A stretch of 18,057 nucleotides of DNA from Streptomyces bikiniensis (GTDB lineage: Bacteria > Actinomycetota > Actinomycetes > Streptomycetales > Streptomycetaceae). The translations under genes and the position numbers were made by a program. Shown in pieces: positions 1 to 6,117 of the stretch. Where the stretch lies: positions 1-18,057 of the forward strand of contig JNWL01000074.1 in assembly GCA_000716465.1 (NCBI GenBank). The letters run 5' to 3'. Every line of letters starts with the position of its first letter. Position 1 is the stretch's first letter. Below the pieces are notes generated by a model. The model was not told where the DNA came from, searched no databases, and saw only the letters and a list, made by a program, of their open reading frames with translations.

Positions 1-42
1 TCGCCTTAGTCTCGTGGGCTCGGAGATGTGTATAAGAGACAG
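1..42. other. Illumina Nextera adapter with i7 index (not genomic)
   Basis: Bases 24-42 are the Tn5 mosaic end AGATGTGTATAAGAGACAG. Bases 9-23 are the Nextera read-2 tail GTCTCGTGGGCTCGG, and bases 1-8 (TCGCCTTA) match the N701 index as written in the i7 primer. The block joins 70%+ GC genomic sequence directly at base 43. It is untrimmed library adapter at a contig end and has no biological meaning. Confidence 0.97.
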
Positions 43-110
43 CCCCTCCCCCACGGGCCTCCGCGGCCCTCCACGGCCCCCACAGCCCTCCCCCTAGGAC
101 ACCCCTCGCC

Positions 111-1706
111 ATGACGTACCGCGCGCTGCCCTTACCCCGCGCCTCCCTCGCCGTCCCCGGCCCCCTGCCGGCCCGGCCCGCGCCCGGTGCGGGCCCGCTC
201 GACCGGGCGCGGGCCCGGCTCGCCACCCGGCTCACGGCCGCCGCCGGGCCGGACGGCCTGCTGCGGGCGCCCTGCGACGGCCGGATGCTGGAATCCGCCC
301 TGGCCCTGCGGCTGCTGACGGCGACGGAGGTGGACCCGGACGCACGGGAGCGGCTCACGCGGCACCTGAAGACCGGCCTGGACGAAGGCGCCCCCGATCC
401 CGTGCAGGAGGCGGCGGCCCGCGCGGCCCTCGGCGAGTACGCGGACGGGCGGGGCGCCCTGGCCCGGCTGCTCGGCGGTTTCGACCACTTCACCGCCGGG
501 CGCAAGCAGCTGATGTTCCGGACGGTCCTGGCGGAGCTGGGCGCCGACGCGTTCCCCGAGGTCCCCGACCCGGACCGCGCGTTCGAGGCGCGTGGACAGC
601 AGCGCTGGCTGATCACGGAGATGGCCGCCCTGAAGGTCCTGCACGCCTTCGGCACCCGCTCGCCCGAGCGCGTCGCCGAGGACGACTGGCGGACCCTGGA
701 GCCCTGCGCGCTCCCCGGCCCGCCCCCGTACGGCAACCATCTCGCCCGGCTCCTCGCCCTGCTCGCGCTGCGGCTGCGGCCCCGGTACGCGGCGGCCGTC
801 CGGGCGCGGGCGCGGGAGCTGCGGGAGGTGCTGTGTGAGGACGGCGGGGTGCCGTTCCTCACGGGCATGGACGTGTTCGCGACGGCGACGGGCGGTCTCG
901 CCCTGGCCGGCGCGGGGGCGCCCGCGCCCGTCCTGCGGGCCCTCGCGGAAGCGCTGGCGCGCCAACAGAACCCGGACGGGGGCTGGGGGTTCGACCGGGG
1001 GGTCGGGCAGAGCGACGTGGACGACACGGCGTACTGCGTGGAGTTCCTGCGGACGACGGCCCCCGGGCGGTACGGGGCCCGGGTGGCGGCCGGCGAGCGG
1101 TACCTGCTCGCCCGGCAGGGCGCGGACGGCGGTTTCCCCACCTTCGAACGCGGGACGGCCTCCGAGGTGGCGATAACGGCGGCGGCGGTGAACGCGCTGG
1201 CCCCCGAGCCCGCGCACCGCGCGGCGGTCGCGGCCGCCGTCCGGTTCGTCACGGCCCGGCAGGAGGCGGCCGGCCCATGCGAACGCAGCTGGAGCCTCAA
1301 CGAGAGCAACGCCCTCTTCCGCACCGTCCTCGCCCACGACTCCTTCCTCGCGGTGGCGCCCGGCCACCCGGCGGCGGCCGGCGCCGCGCGGGCCCGGGCG
1401 CGGGCGGTGGCCCGGCTGCTCGCCACCCAGCACCCGGACGGCGGCTGGGGGCACGTGCCGGCGGACCCGAGCGACCCGATCAGCACGGCGTACGCGCTGA
1501 TCGCCGTGGCCCGCACACCGGGCACGCGGGCCGCGACCGCGCGGGCGGTGCGCCACCTCCTGGAGCGGCAGCGGCCGGACGGCGGCTTCACGTCGCGCCC
1601 GGACCAGGCGGGCCCCCGGCCGCTCGCCTATCACGTACCGCTCCTGACGGACGTGTGCGTCCTGCTCGGCCTGAACCACGCGCGCGCGGGGCTGACCGCC
1701 CCCTGA
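111..1706 (+). CDS. Class II (DxDD) terpene cyclase-like protein, prenyltransferase/squalene-oxidase repeat family
   Basis: The 531-residue product has the alpha-barrel repeat architecture of class II terpene cyclases. The catalytic-acid motif D302-V-D-D305-T-A is intact; in this family it protonates a terminal double bond or epoxide to start cyclisation. QW-like repeats are visible around residues 285-294 (QQNPDGGWGF), 335-345 (RQGADGGF), 439-447 (TQHPDGGWG) and 486-493 (RQRPDGGF). It is shorter than squalene-hopene cyclases (roughly 630-720 aa) and close to bacterial class II diterpene cyclases (about 500-530 aa), so a prenyl diphosphate such as GGPP is a likely substrate; this is inference. 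No class I DDxxD ionisation motif is evident. The ATG is preceded by AGGAC at 96-100. Codon 8 is TTA, very rare in this base composition. Any biosynthetic partners would lie upstream, beyond the contig edge. The stop is 6 bp from the convergent ohrR stop. Confidence 0.8.
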   Translation: MTYRALPLPRASLAVPGPLPARPAPGAGPLDRARARLATRLTAAAGPDGLLRAPCDGRMLESALALRLLTATEVDPDARERLTRHLKTGLDEGAPDPVQEAAARAALGEYADGRGALARLLGGFDHFTAGRKQLMFRTVLAELGADAFPEVPDPDRAFEARGQQRWLITEMAALKVLHAFGTRSPERVAEDDWRTLEPCALPGPPPYGNHLARLLALLALRLRPRYAAAVRARARELREVLCEDGGVPFLTGMDVFATATGGLALAGAGAPAPVLRALAEALARQQNPDGGWGFDRGVGQSDVDDTAYCVEFLRTTAPGRYGARVAAGERYLLARQGADGGFPTFERGTASEVAITAAAVNALAPEPAHRAAVAAAVRFVTARQEAAGPCERSWSLNESNALFRTVLAHDSFLAVAPGHPAAAGAARARARAVARLLATQHPDGGWGHVPADPSDPISTAYALIAVARTPGTRAATARAVRHLLERQRPDGGFTSRPDQAGPRPLAYHVPLLTDVCVLLGLNHARAGLTAP

Positions 1707-1716
1707 GGGAGGTCAG
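1692..1716. terminator. Stem-loop across two convergent stop codons
   Basis: CTGACC (1692-1697) pairs with GGTCAG (1711-1716), with further GC pairing possible inside. The hairpin overlaps the ends of both the terpene cyclase gene and ohrR. It has no U-tract. A bidirectional terminator role is inferred from position only. Confidence 0.35.
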
Positions 1717-2195
1717 GCGCAGCCGGAGAGGTCGTCGGGGCCGACCGCGTCGAGCCGGACGGCCAGCGCGTGGAGCCGTTCGCGCAGGTCGCCGAGTTCC
1801 GCGAGGTCGAGGCCGGTGGCGGCGGCGATCCGGCGCGGCACGCCGAGGGCCTTCTCCCGCAGCGCGGCCCCCTCCTCCGTGAGGCGCACGGTGACCGACC
1901 GCTCGTCCTCGGGGCTGCGCCGCCGCTCGACGTGCCCGGCCGCTTCGAGCCGCTTGAGCAGTGGCGACAGGGTCCCGGAGTCGAGCCGCACCCGCTCCCC
2001 GATGCCCTTCACGGACAGCTCGCGGTGCTCCCAGAGGACGAGCATCACGAGGTACTGGGGGTAGGTGAGCCCGAGCTCCTTGAGGGCCTCGCGGTAGACG
2101 CCGTTGAAGGCGCGGGTCGCCGCGTGCAGCGAGAAGCAGATCTGCCGGTCGAGGCGGAGGAAGTCCCCCTCGGGGAGGGTGTCGGGCGTCTCCAT
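1713..2195 (-). CDS. ohrR: OhrR, MarR-family organic hydroperoxide-sensing repressor
   Basis: The 160-residue protein is a winged-helix MarR-family regulator. The N-terminal segment LDRQICFSLHAATRAF carries the reactive cysteine (C20 from the ATG used here) that OhrR proteins use to sense organic peroxides. The recognition-helix region (LSVKGIGERVRLDSGTLSPLLKRLEAAG) and wing (RRRSPEDERSVTVRLTEEG) follow the family pattern. A second cysteine lies at the penultimate position (C159), and whether it takes part in disulfide sensing cannot be told from sequence. The ATG at 2195 is preferred because an upstream in-frame TTG at 2243 would place the operator inside the gene. GGAGG lies unusually close, one base before this ATG. 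The gene is divergent from ohr across 116 bp containing a palindromic operator, so autoregulation together with ohr is expected. Confidence 0.93.
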   Translation of the reverse strand: METPDTLPEGDFLRLDRQICFSLHAATRAFNGVYREALKELGLTYPQYLVMLVLWEHRELSVKGIGERVRLDSGTLSPLLKRLEAAGHVERRRSPEDERSVTVRLTEEGAALREKALGVPRRIAAATGLDLAELGDLRERLHALAVRLDAVGPDDLSGCA

Positions 2196-2221
2196 GCCTC
2201 CAGGATACGCGAGTGACCTCA

Positions 2222-2255
2222 CGCGCGATTGAGTTGCGCACAACTTAATCGCGCG
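2222..2255. promoter_or_regulatory. Probable OhrR operator, 34-bp imperfect palindrome
   Basis: The half-sites CGCGCGATTGAGTTG and CAACTTAATCGCGCG are arranged around a short centre. Fifteen of 17 base pairs are symmetric; the mismatches are 2231/2246 and 2237/2240. The palindrome lies in the ohrR-ohr divergent gap and overlaps the candidate ohr promoter, as expected for a repressor site. Assignment to OhrR is inferred from context and symmetry. Confidence 0.85.
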
Positions 2256-2262
2256 CTACAAA
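2234..2262 (+). promoter_or_regulatory. Candidate ohr promoter (-35 TTGCGC, -10 TACAAA)
   Basis: TTGCGC at 2234-2239 and TACAAA at 2257-2262 are separated by 17 bp, the optimal spacing for a vegetative promoter. The -35 box lies inside the palindromic operator, so bound OhrR would occlude RNA polymerase. Transcription would start about 40 bp before the ohr ATG. Confidence 0.55.
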
Positions 2263-2311
2263 TGAAGGACCACCGCATCCGCAGGACAGCACCAGGACGG
2301 AAGAGGACCCC

Positions 2312-2728
2312 ATGGACGCGATCTACACCGCCGTCGCCACCGCCAACGGCCGCGAGGGCCGCGCCGTCAGCTCCGACGGCCACATCGACCTCCCCCTCGC
2401 CCACCCGCAGGCCCTCGGCGGCAACGGACAGGGCACCAACCCCGAACAGCTCTTCGCCGCCGGCTACGCGGCCTGCTTCGCCAGCGCGATGGGCGTGGTC
2501 GCCCGCCAGGAGAAGATCGACGTCTCCGAGGCCTCCGTCACCGCCGAGGTCTCCATCGGCAAGGACCCCGCCGACGGCGGCTTCGGCCTCGCGGTCGTCA
2601 TGCGCGCCGAGTTCCCCGACCACCTCCAGGGCGAGGCGGGCCTGGCCCTCCTGAAGAAGACCCACGCCTTCTGCCCGTACTCCAAGGCCACCCGCGGCAA
2701 CATCGAGGTCGAGCTGGTCGTCGAGTGA
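2312..2728 (+). CDS. ohr: Ohr, organic hydroperoxide reductase
   Basis: This 138-residue protein has the normal length of Ohr (OsmC/Ohr family), thiol peroxidases that reduce organic hydroperoxides, in other bacteria using lipoylated proteins as electron donor. Both catalytic cysteines are present: C55 in AAGYAACFASA and C121 in HAFCPYSKATRGN. The conserved Arg and Glu that position the active site appear as R17 (GREGRAVS) and E45 (TNPEQLFAAG). Initiation at the ATG is supported by GAGGA at 2303-2307, a rather short spacing. The protein is cytosolic with no signal peptide. It is divergent from ohrR and probably induced by organic peroxide through the operator upstream. A strong hairpin follows the stop. 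Confidence 0.95.
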   Translation: MDAIYTAVATANGREGRAVSSDGHIDLPLAHPQALGGNGQGTNPEQLFAAGYAACFASAMGVVARQEKIDVSEASVTAEVSIGKDPADGGFGLAVVMRAEFPDHLQGEAGLALLKKTHAFCPYSKATRGNIEVELVVE

Positions 2729-2756
2729 CCGGCCGCCTCCTCCCGTAGGAGCCGTA

Positions 2757-2795
2757 CGAAGGTCCCGGTGCCGCCCGCGCGCACCGGGACCTTCG
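2757..2795 (+). terminator. Terminator hairpin after ohr
   Basis: CGAAGGTCCCGGTGC (2757-2771) and GCACCGGGACCTTCG (2781-2795) form a perfect 15-bp stem with a 9-nt loop, 28 bp after the ohr stop. There is no T-tract, which is common for actinobacterial terminators. The stem isolates ohr from the phospholipase gene. Confidence 0.75.
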
Positions 2796-2818
2796 CACGA
2801 GCGGCACGGGGGGTTCGT

Positions 2819-2832
2819 CCGCCGTACGGCGG
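2819..2832. promoter_or_regulatory. 14-bp perfect palindrome upstream of phospholipase C
   Basis: CCGCCGTACGGCGG is a perfect inverted repeat 125 bp before the phospholipase start, inside a 162-bp non-coding leader (2796-2957). A second hairpin, GCCGGGC-AGGA-GCCCGGC, lies at 2889-2906. Both are GC-rich and could be chance; a regulator site or mRNA leader structure is only a possibility. No convincing -10/-35 or PHO box was found here. Confidence 0.25.
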
Positions 2833-2957
2833 GCAGCCATGGGACGGCCGCCGGGCGGTGGCCCGCGGGCGCTGTCCTTGGGGCGCCCGCCGGGCAGGAG
2901 CCCGGCCGCCGCACGCACGCCCCCGCCCGTGCCCCCACCCCGGAGGAGAACTCCCCC

Positions 2958-5012
2958 ATGGCCGACCTCGACCGCCGCCGGTTCCTCCAGCTGACCGGCG
3001 GCGCCGCCGCGTTCACCCTGCTCTCGGAGAGCATCGCCCGCGCCGCCGCGATACCGGCGCAGGGTTCCACCGGCACCCTGCAGGACGTCGAGCACATCGT
3101 GGTCCTGATGCAGGAGAACCGTTCCTTCGACCACTACTTCGGCGCGATGAAGGGCGTACGGGGCTTCGGCGACCCCCGCCCGGTGACGCTCCCCAGCGGC
3201 AAGTCCGTCTGGAACCAGTCCGACGGCTCCAGGGTGACGCTGCCGTTCCGGCCGGAGAGCGCCCGCCTCGGCATGGAGTTCCTCCAGGGCCTCAACCACG
3301 ACTGGGCGGGCGGCCAGAAGGCCTTCGCGAAGGGCCGGTACGACCAGTGGATCCCGGCCAAGACCAGGGCCACGATGGCGTACCTCACGCGTGAGGACAT
3401 CCCGTTCCACTACGCGCTCGCCGACGCGTTCACGATCTGCGACGCGTACCACTGCTCGTTCATCGGCTCCACCGACCCGAACCGCTACTACCTGTGGAGC
3501 GGGCACACCGGGAACGACGGCACGGGCGGCGGCCCGGTCCTCGACAACGCCGAGGCGGGGTACGGCTGGAAGACGTACCCGGAGCGCCTGGAGGCGGCCG
3601 GGGTCTCCTGGCGGATCTACCAGGACGTCGGCGACGGCCTGGACGCGGCGGGTCACTGGGGCTGGATCAGCGACGCGTACCGCGGCAACTACGGCGACAA
3701 CTCCCTGCTCTACTTCAACAGCTACCGGAACGCCCGGCCGGGCAACCCGCTGTACGACAAGGCCCGCACGGGCACGGACGCCAAGAACGGCGAGGGCCTG
3801 TTCGACCGGCTGCGCGCCGACGTCCAGGGCGGCCGGCTGCCGGAGGTCTCCTGGATCGCGGCCCCGGAGGCCTTCTCGGAGCACTCCAACTGGCCCGCCA
3901 ACTACGGCGCCTGGTACATCGCTCAGGTCCTGGACGCGCTGACCTCGAACCCGGACGTGTGGGCCCGTACGGCCCTGTTCGTCACGTACGACGAGAACGA
4001 CGGCTTCTTCGACCACGTGGTCCCGCCGTACGTCCCGGCCTCGGCGGCGCAGGGCCTCTCCACGGTCGCGACCGCCCTGGACCACTTCCCGGGGAAGACC
4101 GGCTACGTGGCCGGGCCCTACGGCCTCGGTCCCCGCGTCCCGATGATCGTCGTCTCGCCCTGGTCGAAGGGCGGCTACACCTGCTCGGAGACCTTCGACC
4201 ACACCTCGGTCATCCGCTTCATGGAGGCGCGCTTCGGCGTCCGGGAGCCGCAGATCTCCCCCTGGCGCCGGGCCGTCTGCGGCGATCTGACCTCGGCCTT
4301 CGACTTCACGCGCACGGACGCCCGGCCGGCCGCGCTGCCACCGACCGCCGGCTACTACCCGCCGGACCGCAGCCGCCACCCCGACTTCCCGGCCACCGCG
4401 CCCGCGACGGGCACGATGCCCCGCCAGGAGCGGGGCGCGAAGCCGACCCGCCCTCTGAGGTACGCGCCGTACGTGGACGGCACCGCCGACACGGCGGCCG
4501 GCACCTACCGCCTGACCTTCGGCGCGGGCCCCGGCGCGGGCGCCCAGTTCCACGTCACCTCGGCGAACCGCACGGACGCGCCCTGGACGTACACGGCCGA
4601 GGCGGGGAAGTCGATCGCGGACACCTGGAACACGAAGTACTCGGCCGGTGTCACCGACCTCACGGTCCACGGCCCGAACGGCTTCCTGCGCCGCTTCCGC
4701 TCCCCCGGCAAGGCGCCCGTCCCGGAGGTCGCCGCCCGCCACAACTCCGGCACGGGCCACCTGGACCTGGTCCTCACCAACCCGGGTGCGACCACGACGG
4801 TGACGATCACCGACGCTTACGGGGGCGCACCGCGCACCGTCCAGGTCCCGCGGGGCGCCACGGTCGCCCACACCGTCGCCCTGACCGCCGGCCACCGCTG
4901 GTACGACGTGACGGTCACCTCGCCCGCCTCCCCCGACTACCTCCGCCGCCTCGCGGGCCACGTGGAGACGGGCGCCCCGGACGTCTCGGACCCGGGGATC
5001 CTGACCTACTGA
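2958..5012 (+). CDS. Phospholipase C, phosphocholine-specific type, Tat-exported
   Basis: The 684-residue secreted enzyme belongs to the non-haemolytic phospholipase C / acid phosphatase-like phosphoesterase family, which hydrolyses phosphatidylcholine-type lipids to diacylglycerol and phosphocholine. The N-terminus is a Tat signal: D5-RRRFL-Q11, then a short hydrophobic stretch and an Ala-rich cleavage region near residues 27-34. The catalytic domain opens with MQENRSFDHYFG (51-62; E53-N54 and D58-H59 are typical metal/active-site residues) and contains YDENDGFFDH (344-353). The last ~190 residues hold two beta-rich repeats typical of the bacterial PLC C-terminal domain (about 495-575 and 585-670). 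Length agrees with the family. GGAGGAG at 2942-2948 supports the ATG. The gene stands alone, and phosphate scavenging is a plausible inferred role. Exact head-group preference cannot be read from sequence. Confidence 0.92.
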   Translation: MADLDRRRFLQLTGGAAAFTLLSESIARAAAIPAQGSTGTLQDVEHIVVLMQENRSFDHYFGAMKGVRGFGDPRPVTLPSGKSVWNQSDGSRVTLPFRPESARLGMEFLQGLNHDWAGGQKAFAKGRYDQWIPAKTRATMAYLTREDIPFHYALADAFTICDAYHCSFIGSTDPNRYYLWSGHTGNDGTGGGPVLDNAEAGYGWKTYPERLEAAGVSWRIYQDVGDGLDAAGHWGWISDAYRGNYGDNSLLYFNSYRNARPGNPLYDKARTGTDAKNGEGLFDRLRADVQGGRLPEVSWIAAPEAFSEHSNWPANYGAWYIAQVLDALTSNPDVWARTALFVTYDENDGFFDHVVPPYVPASAAQGLSTVATALDHFPGKTGYVAGPYGLGPRVPMIVVSPWSKGGYTCSETFDHTSVIRFMEARFGVREPQISPWRRAVCGDLTSAFDFTRTDARPAALPPTAGYYPPDRSRHPDFPATAPATGTMPRQERGAKPTRPLRYAPYVDGTADTAAGTYRLTFGAGPGAGAQFHVTSANRTDAPWTYTAEAGKSIADTWNTKYSAGVTDLTVHGPNGFLRRFRSPGKAPVPEVAARHNSGTGHLDLVLTNPGATTTVTITDAYGGAPRTVQVPRGATVAHTVALTAGHRWYDVTVTSPASPDYLRRLAGHVETGAPDVSDPGILTY

Positions 5013-5020
5013 CCGGCCCG

Positions 5021-5059
5021 CCCCCGCGCTCCGCACCGGCTCCCCCGCCGGCGCGGGGC
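5021..5059 (+). terminator. Possible terminator after phospholipase C
   Basis: CCCCGCG (5022-5028) can pair with CGCGGGG (5052-5058), and inside it CCGGC (5036-5040) pairs with GCCGG (5047-5051), leaving a bulge. The structure starts 9 bp after the stop codon and has no T-tract. The remaining DNA to 5203 holds no gene or motif I can support. Confidence 0.4.
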
Positions 5060-5218
5060 ACGGGCGCACGCGCGCTCGAAAGGCAGTCTGAGTGACGAAC
5101 GGGTGATTCCGGCGTGTCCCTCTGGTGGCGCGCGTCACGACGGGTGCATCGTGGGCGCAGGCATCACGGTGCCCGGCGCATCCGCGGGCAAAACCTTCCT
5201 GCGCTCACGAACGGTGAG

Positions 5219-5292
5219 TGGGGCGGGTGGGACTCGAACCCACGGCCGACGGATTATGAGTCCGCTGCTCTAACCGGCTGAGCTACCGCCCC
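5219..5292 (-). tRNA. tRNA with CAU anticodon (elongator Met or Ile2)
   Basis: The complete 74-nt cloverleaf has acceptor GGGGCGG pairing with CCGCCCC plus discriminator A. The D arm is GCTC-AGCCGGTTA-GAGC, the anticodon stem-loop GCGGA-CTCATAA-TCCGT with anticodon CAT, and the T arm GTGGG-TTCGAGT-CCCAC. A 5-bp first acceptor match and the usual TA at 8-9 exclude initiator tRNA. CAU could decode AUG, or AUA after lysidine modification, and I cannot separate these by eye. CCA is not encoded. A small hairpin (CTCAC-GAACG-GTGAG, 5204-5218) lies just 3' of the gene and may help termination. Confidence 0.93.
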
Positions 5293-5332
5293 GTTCGGTG
5301 AGGCGCGTACATGTGTGCGCGCCGTCTGCCGC

Positions 5333-5338
5333 AGCATA
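5333..5338 (-). promoter_or_regulatory. Candidate -10 box for the CAU tRNA
   Basis: On the minus strand TATGCT fits TANNNT and lies about 40 nt before the tRNA 5' end. No good -35 was seen at 17-18 nt. The stretch from 5293 to 5423 holds nothing else I can support. Confidence 0.3.
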
Positions 5339-5423
5339 GCCGCTCATACGATCTCCTGCTCCGGAAGATCGGCTCTGCCGACCATGAAGACCCCGCCGCG
5401 CCCCGCGCGGTTCCCCCGGACGC

Positions 5424-5449
5424 GAAAAAGGACCCCGAAGGGTCCTCTT
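5424..5449 (-). terminator. Rho-independent terminator of the tRNA-Asn pair
   Basis: On the minus strand AGGACCC-TTCG-GGGTCCT (5446-5429) forms a 7-bp stem capped by a UUCG tetraloop, followed by five T residues. It lies 9-12 nt downstream of the second tRNA-Asn in transcription order. It is the most textbook intrinsic terminator in this window. Confidence 0.9.
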
Positions 5450-5457
5450 CCGTTCCG

Positions 5458-5530
5458 CTCCCCCGGCTGGACTCGAACCAGCAACCCTCCGGTTAACAGC
5501 CGAATGCTCTGCCAATTGAGCTACAGGGGA
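5458..5530 (-). tRNA. tRNA-Asn (GTT), downstream copy
   Basis: The 73-nt cloverleaf has acceptor TCCCCTG/CGGGGGA with a T-G pair at 6 and discriminator G. The anticodon loop CTGTTAA gives GTT, and the T-loop is TTCGAGT. The anticodon stem TTCGG/CCGGA contains a T-G wobble, and it differs from the second copy in anticodon stem, variable region and T stem. CCA is not encoded. It lies 5 bp from the other tRNA-Asn and must be co-transcribed with it. Confidence 0.96.
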
Positions 5531-5535
5531 TCGCG

Positions 5536-5608
5536 CTCCCCCGACTGGACTCGAACCAGTAACCTGCCGGTTAACAGCCGGCTGCTCTGCCAATTGAGCT
5601 ACAGGGGA
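5536..5608 (-). tRNA. tRNA-Asn (GTT), upstream copy
   Basis: The 73-nt cloverleaf has the same acceptor and D arm as its neighbour, a fully Watson-Crick anticodon stem GCCGG/CCGGC, loop CTGTTAA (GTT) and T stem CTGG/CCAG. It is the first of the tandem pair on the minus strand. Upstream, TAATGT (5681-5676) with TTGGCG (5707-5702) is a weak promoter candidate with 20-bp spacing. Nothing else is recognised between 5609 and 5760. Confidence 0.96.
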
Positions 5609-5778
5609 TTGCTGCGTTGCACCGAACGGATCCACCTCGGGCCTTCCCGGGCGGCGCGCGCTCGCTGCGACACATACATTAGCGCAAGCAGGGGGGTGCT
5701 CCGCCAATCGGTATCGCCGTGGCACCGCCGTGGGCACCAGCGATGCATCAAGGAAGCTCTCCAGGGAAGGTGGTGGCC

Positions 5779-6090
5779 ATGCGATACAAGCTGACGTTCG
5801 TCACGGGACTCGCCCTCGGTTACGTCTTCGGCACGCGGGCCGGACGCGAGCAGTACGAGAAGTTGAAGAAGTCCGCCAAGGACATCGGCCAGAACCCGGC
5901 GGTGCGCAACGCCGCCGAGTCCGCCGCCCAGACCGGGCGGCAGGTCGCCGGCAAGGCTGCGCACGTCGTGGGCGACAAGGTGGGCGACCACCTGCCGCCC
6001 GCCGTGGCCGACAAGGTCCACGCGCTGCGCGAGCGGGGACAGAGCAACGGAAAGGTCGAGAACGAGGAGTGGGGCACCAGCAACACCTGA
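5779..6090 (+). CDS. YtxH-domain small membrane-anchored protein
   Basis: The 103-residue protein starts MRYKLTFVTGLALGYVFGTRAGREQ. This is the Gly-rich N-terminal transmembrane segment (about residues 5-18) and GTRAGRE box of YtxH-like proteins. The remainder is a charged, Ala-rich helix (about 25-85) with a hydrophilic tail. The molecular function of actinobacterial members is not established; related Firmicutes proteins are linked to general stress. The ATG at 5779 has GGAAGG at 5765-5770, which decides the start over an in-frame upstream codon at 5719. The following kinase-like gene starts 27 bp later. Confidence 0.85.
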   Translation: MRYKLTFVTGLALGYVFGTRAGREQYEKLKKSAKDIGQNPAVRNAAESAAQTGRQVAGKAAHVVGDKVGDHLPPAVADKVHALRERGQSNGKVENEEWGTSNT

Positions 6091-6104
6091 GGCCCCGCGT
6101 GCGG

Positions 6105-6110
6105 CAGAAT
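6105..6110 (+). promoter_or_regulatory. Candidate -10 box for a leaderless FGGY gene transcript
   Basis: CAGAAT is followed by 7 nt and then the ATG at 6118. No Shine-Dalgarno sequence precedes that ATG. This spacing would put the transcription start at or next to the start codon. The hexamer matches TANNNT at only two of three key positions, so support is modest. Confidence 0.35.
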
Positions 6111-6117
6111 CTCTGTC

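Noticed and set aside
24..42. Tn5 mosaic end as evidence of a genuine transposon insertion
   Set aside because: It is preceded by the Nextera read-2 tail and an index in library-primer order, and no target duplication or transposase is present. It is adapter sequence.
2598..5138. Very long minus-strand open frame (over 800 codons) antisense to phospholipase C
   Set aside because: Its translation is Arg/Gly/Val-rich low-complexity with no recognisable motif, while the plus strand encodes a complete conserved enzyme with a good ribosome binding site. Long antisense frames are expected at this GC content.
5219..5608. tRNA cluster as a possible integration site for a mobile element
   Set aside because: No integrase gene, no repeated tRNA 3' fragment and no shift in base composition was seen on either side.
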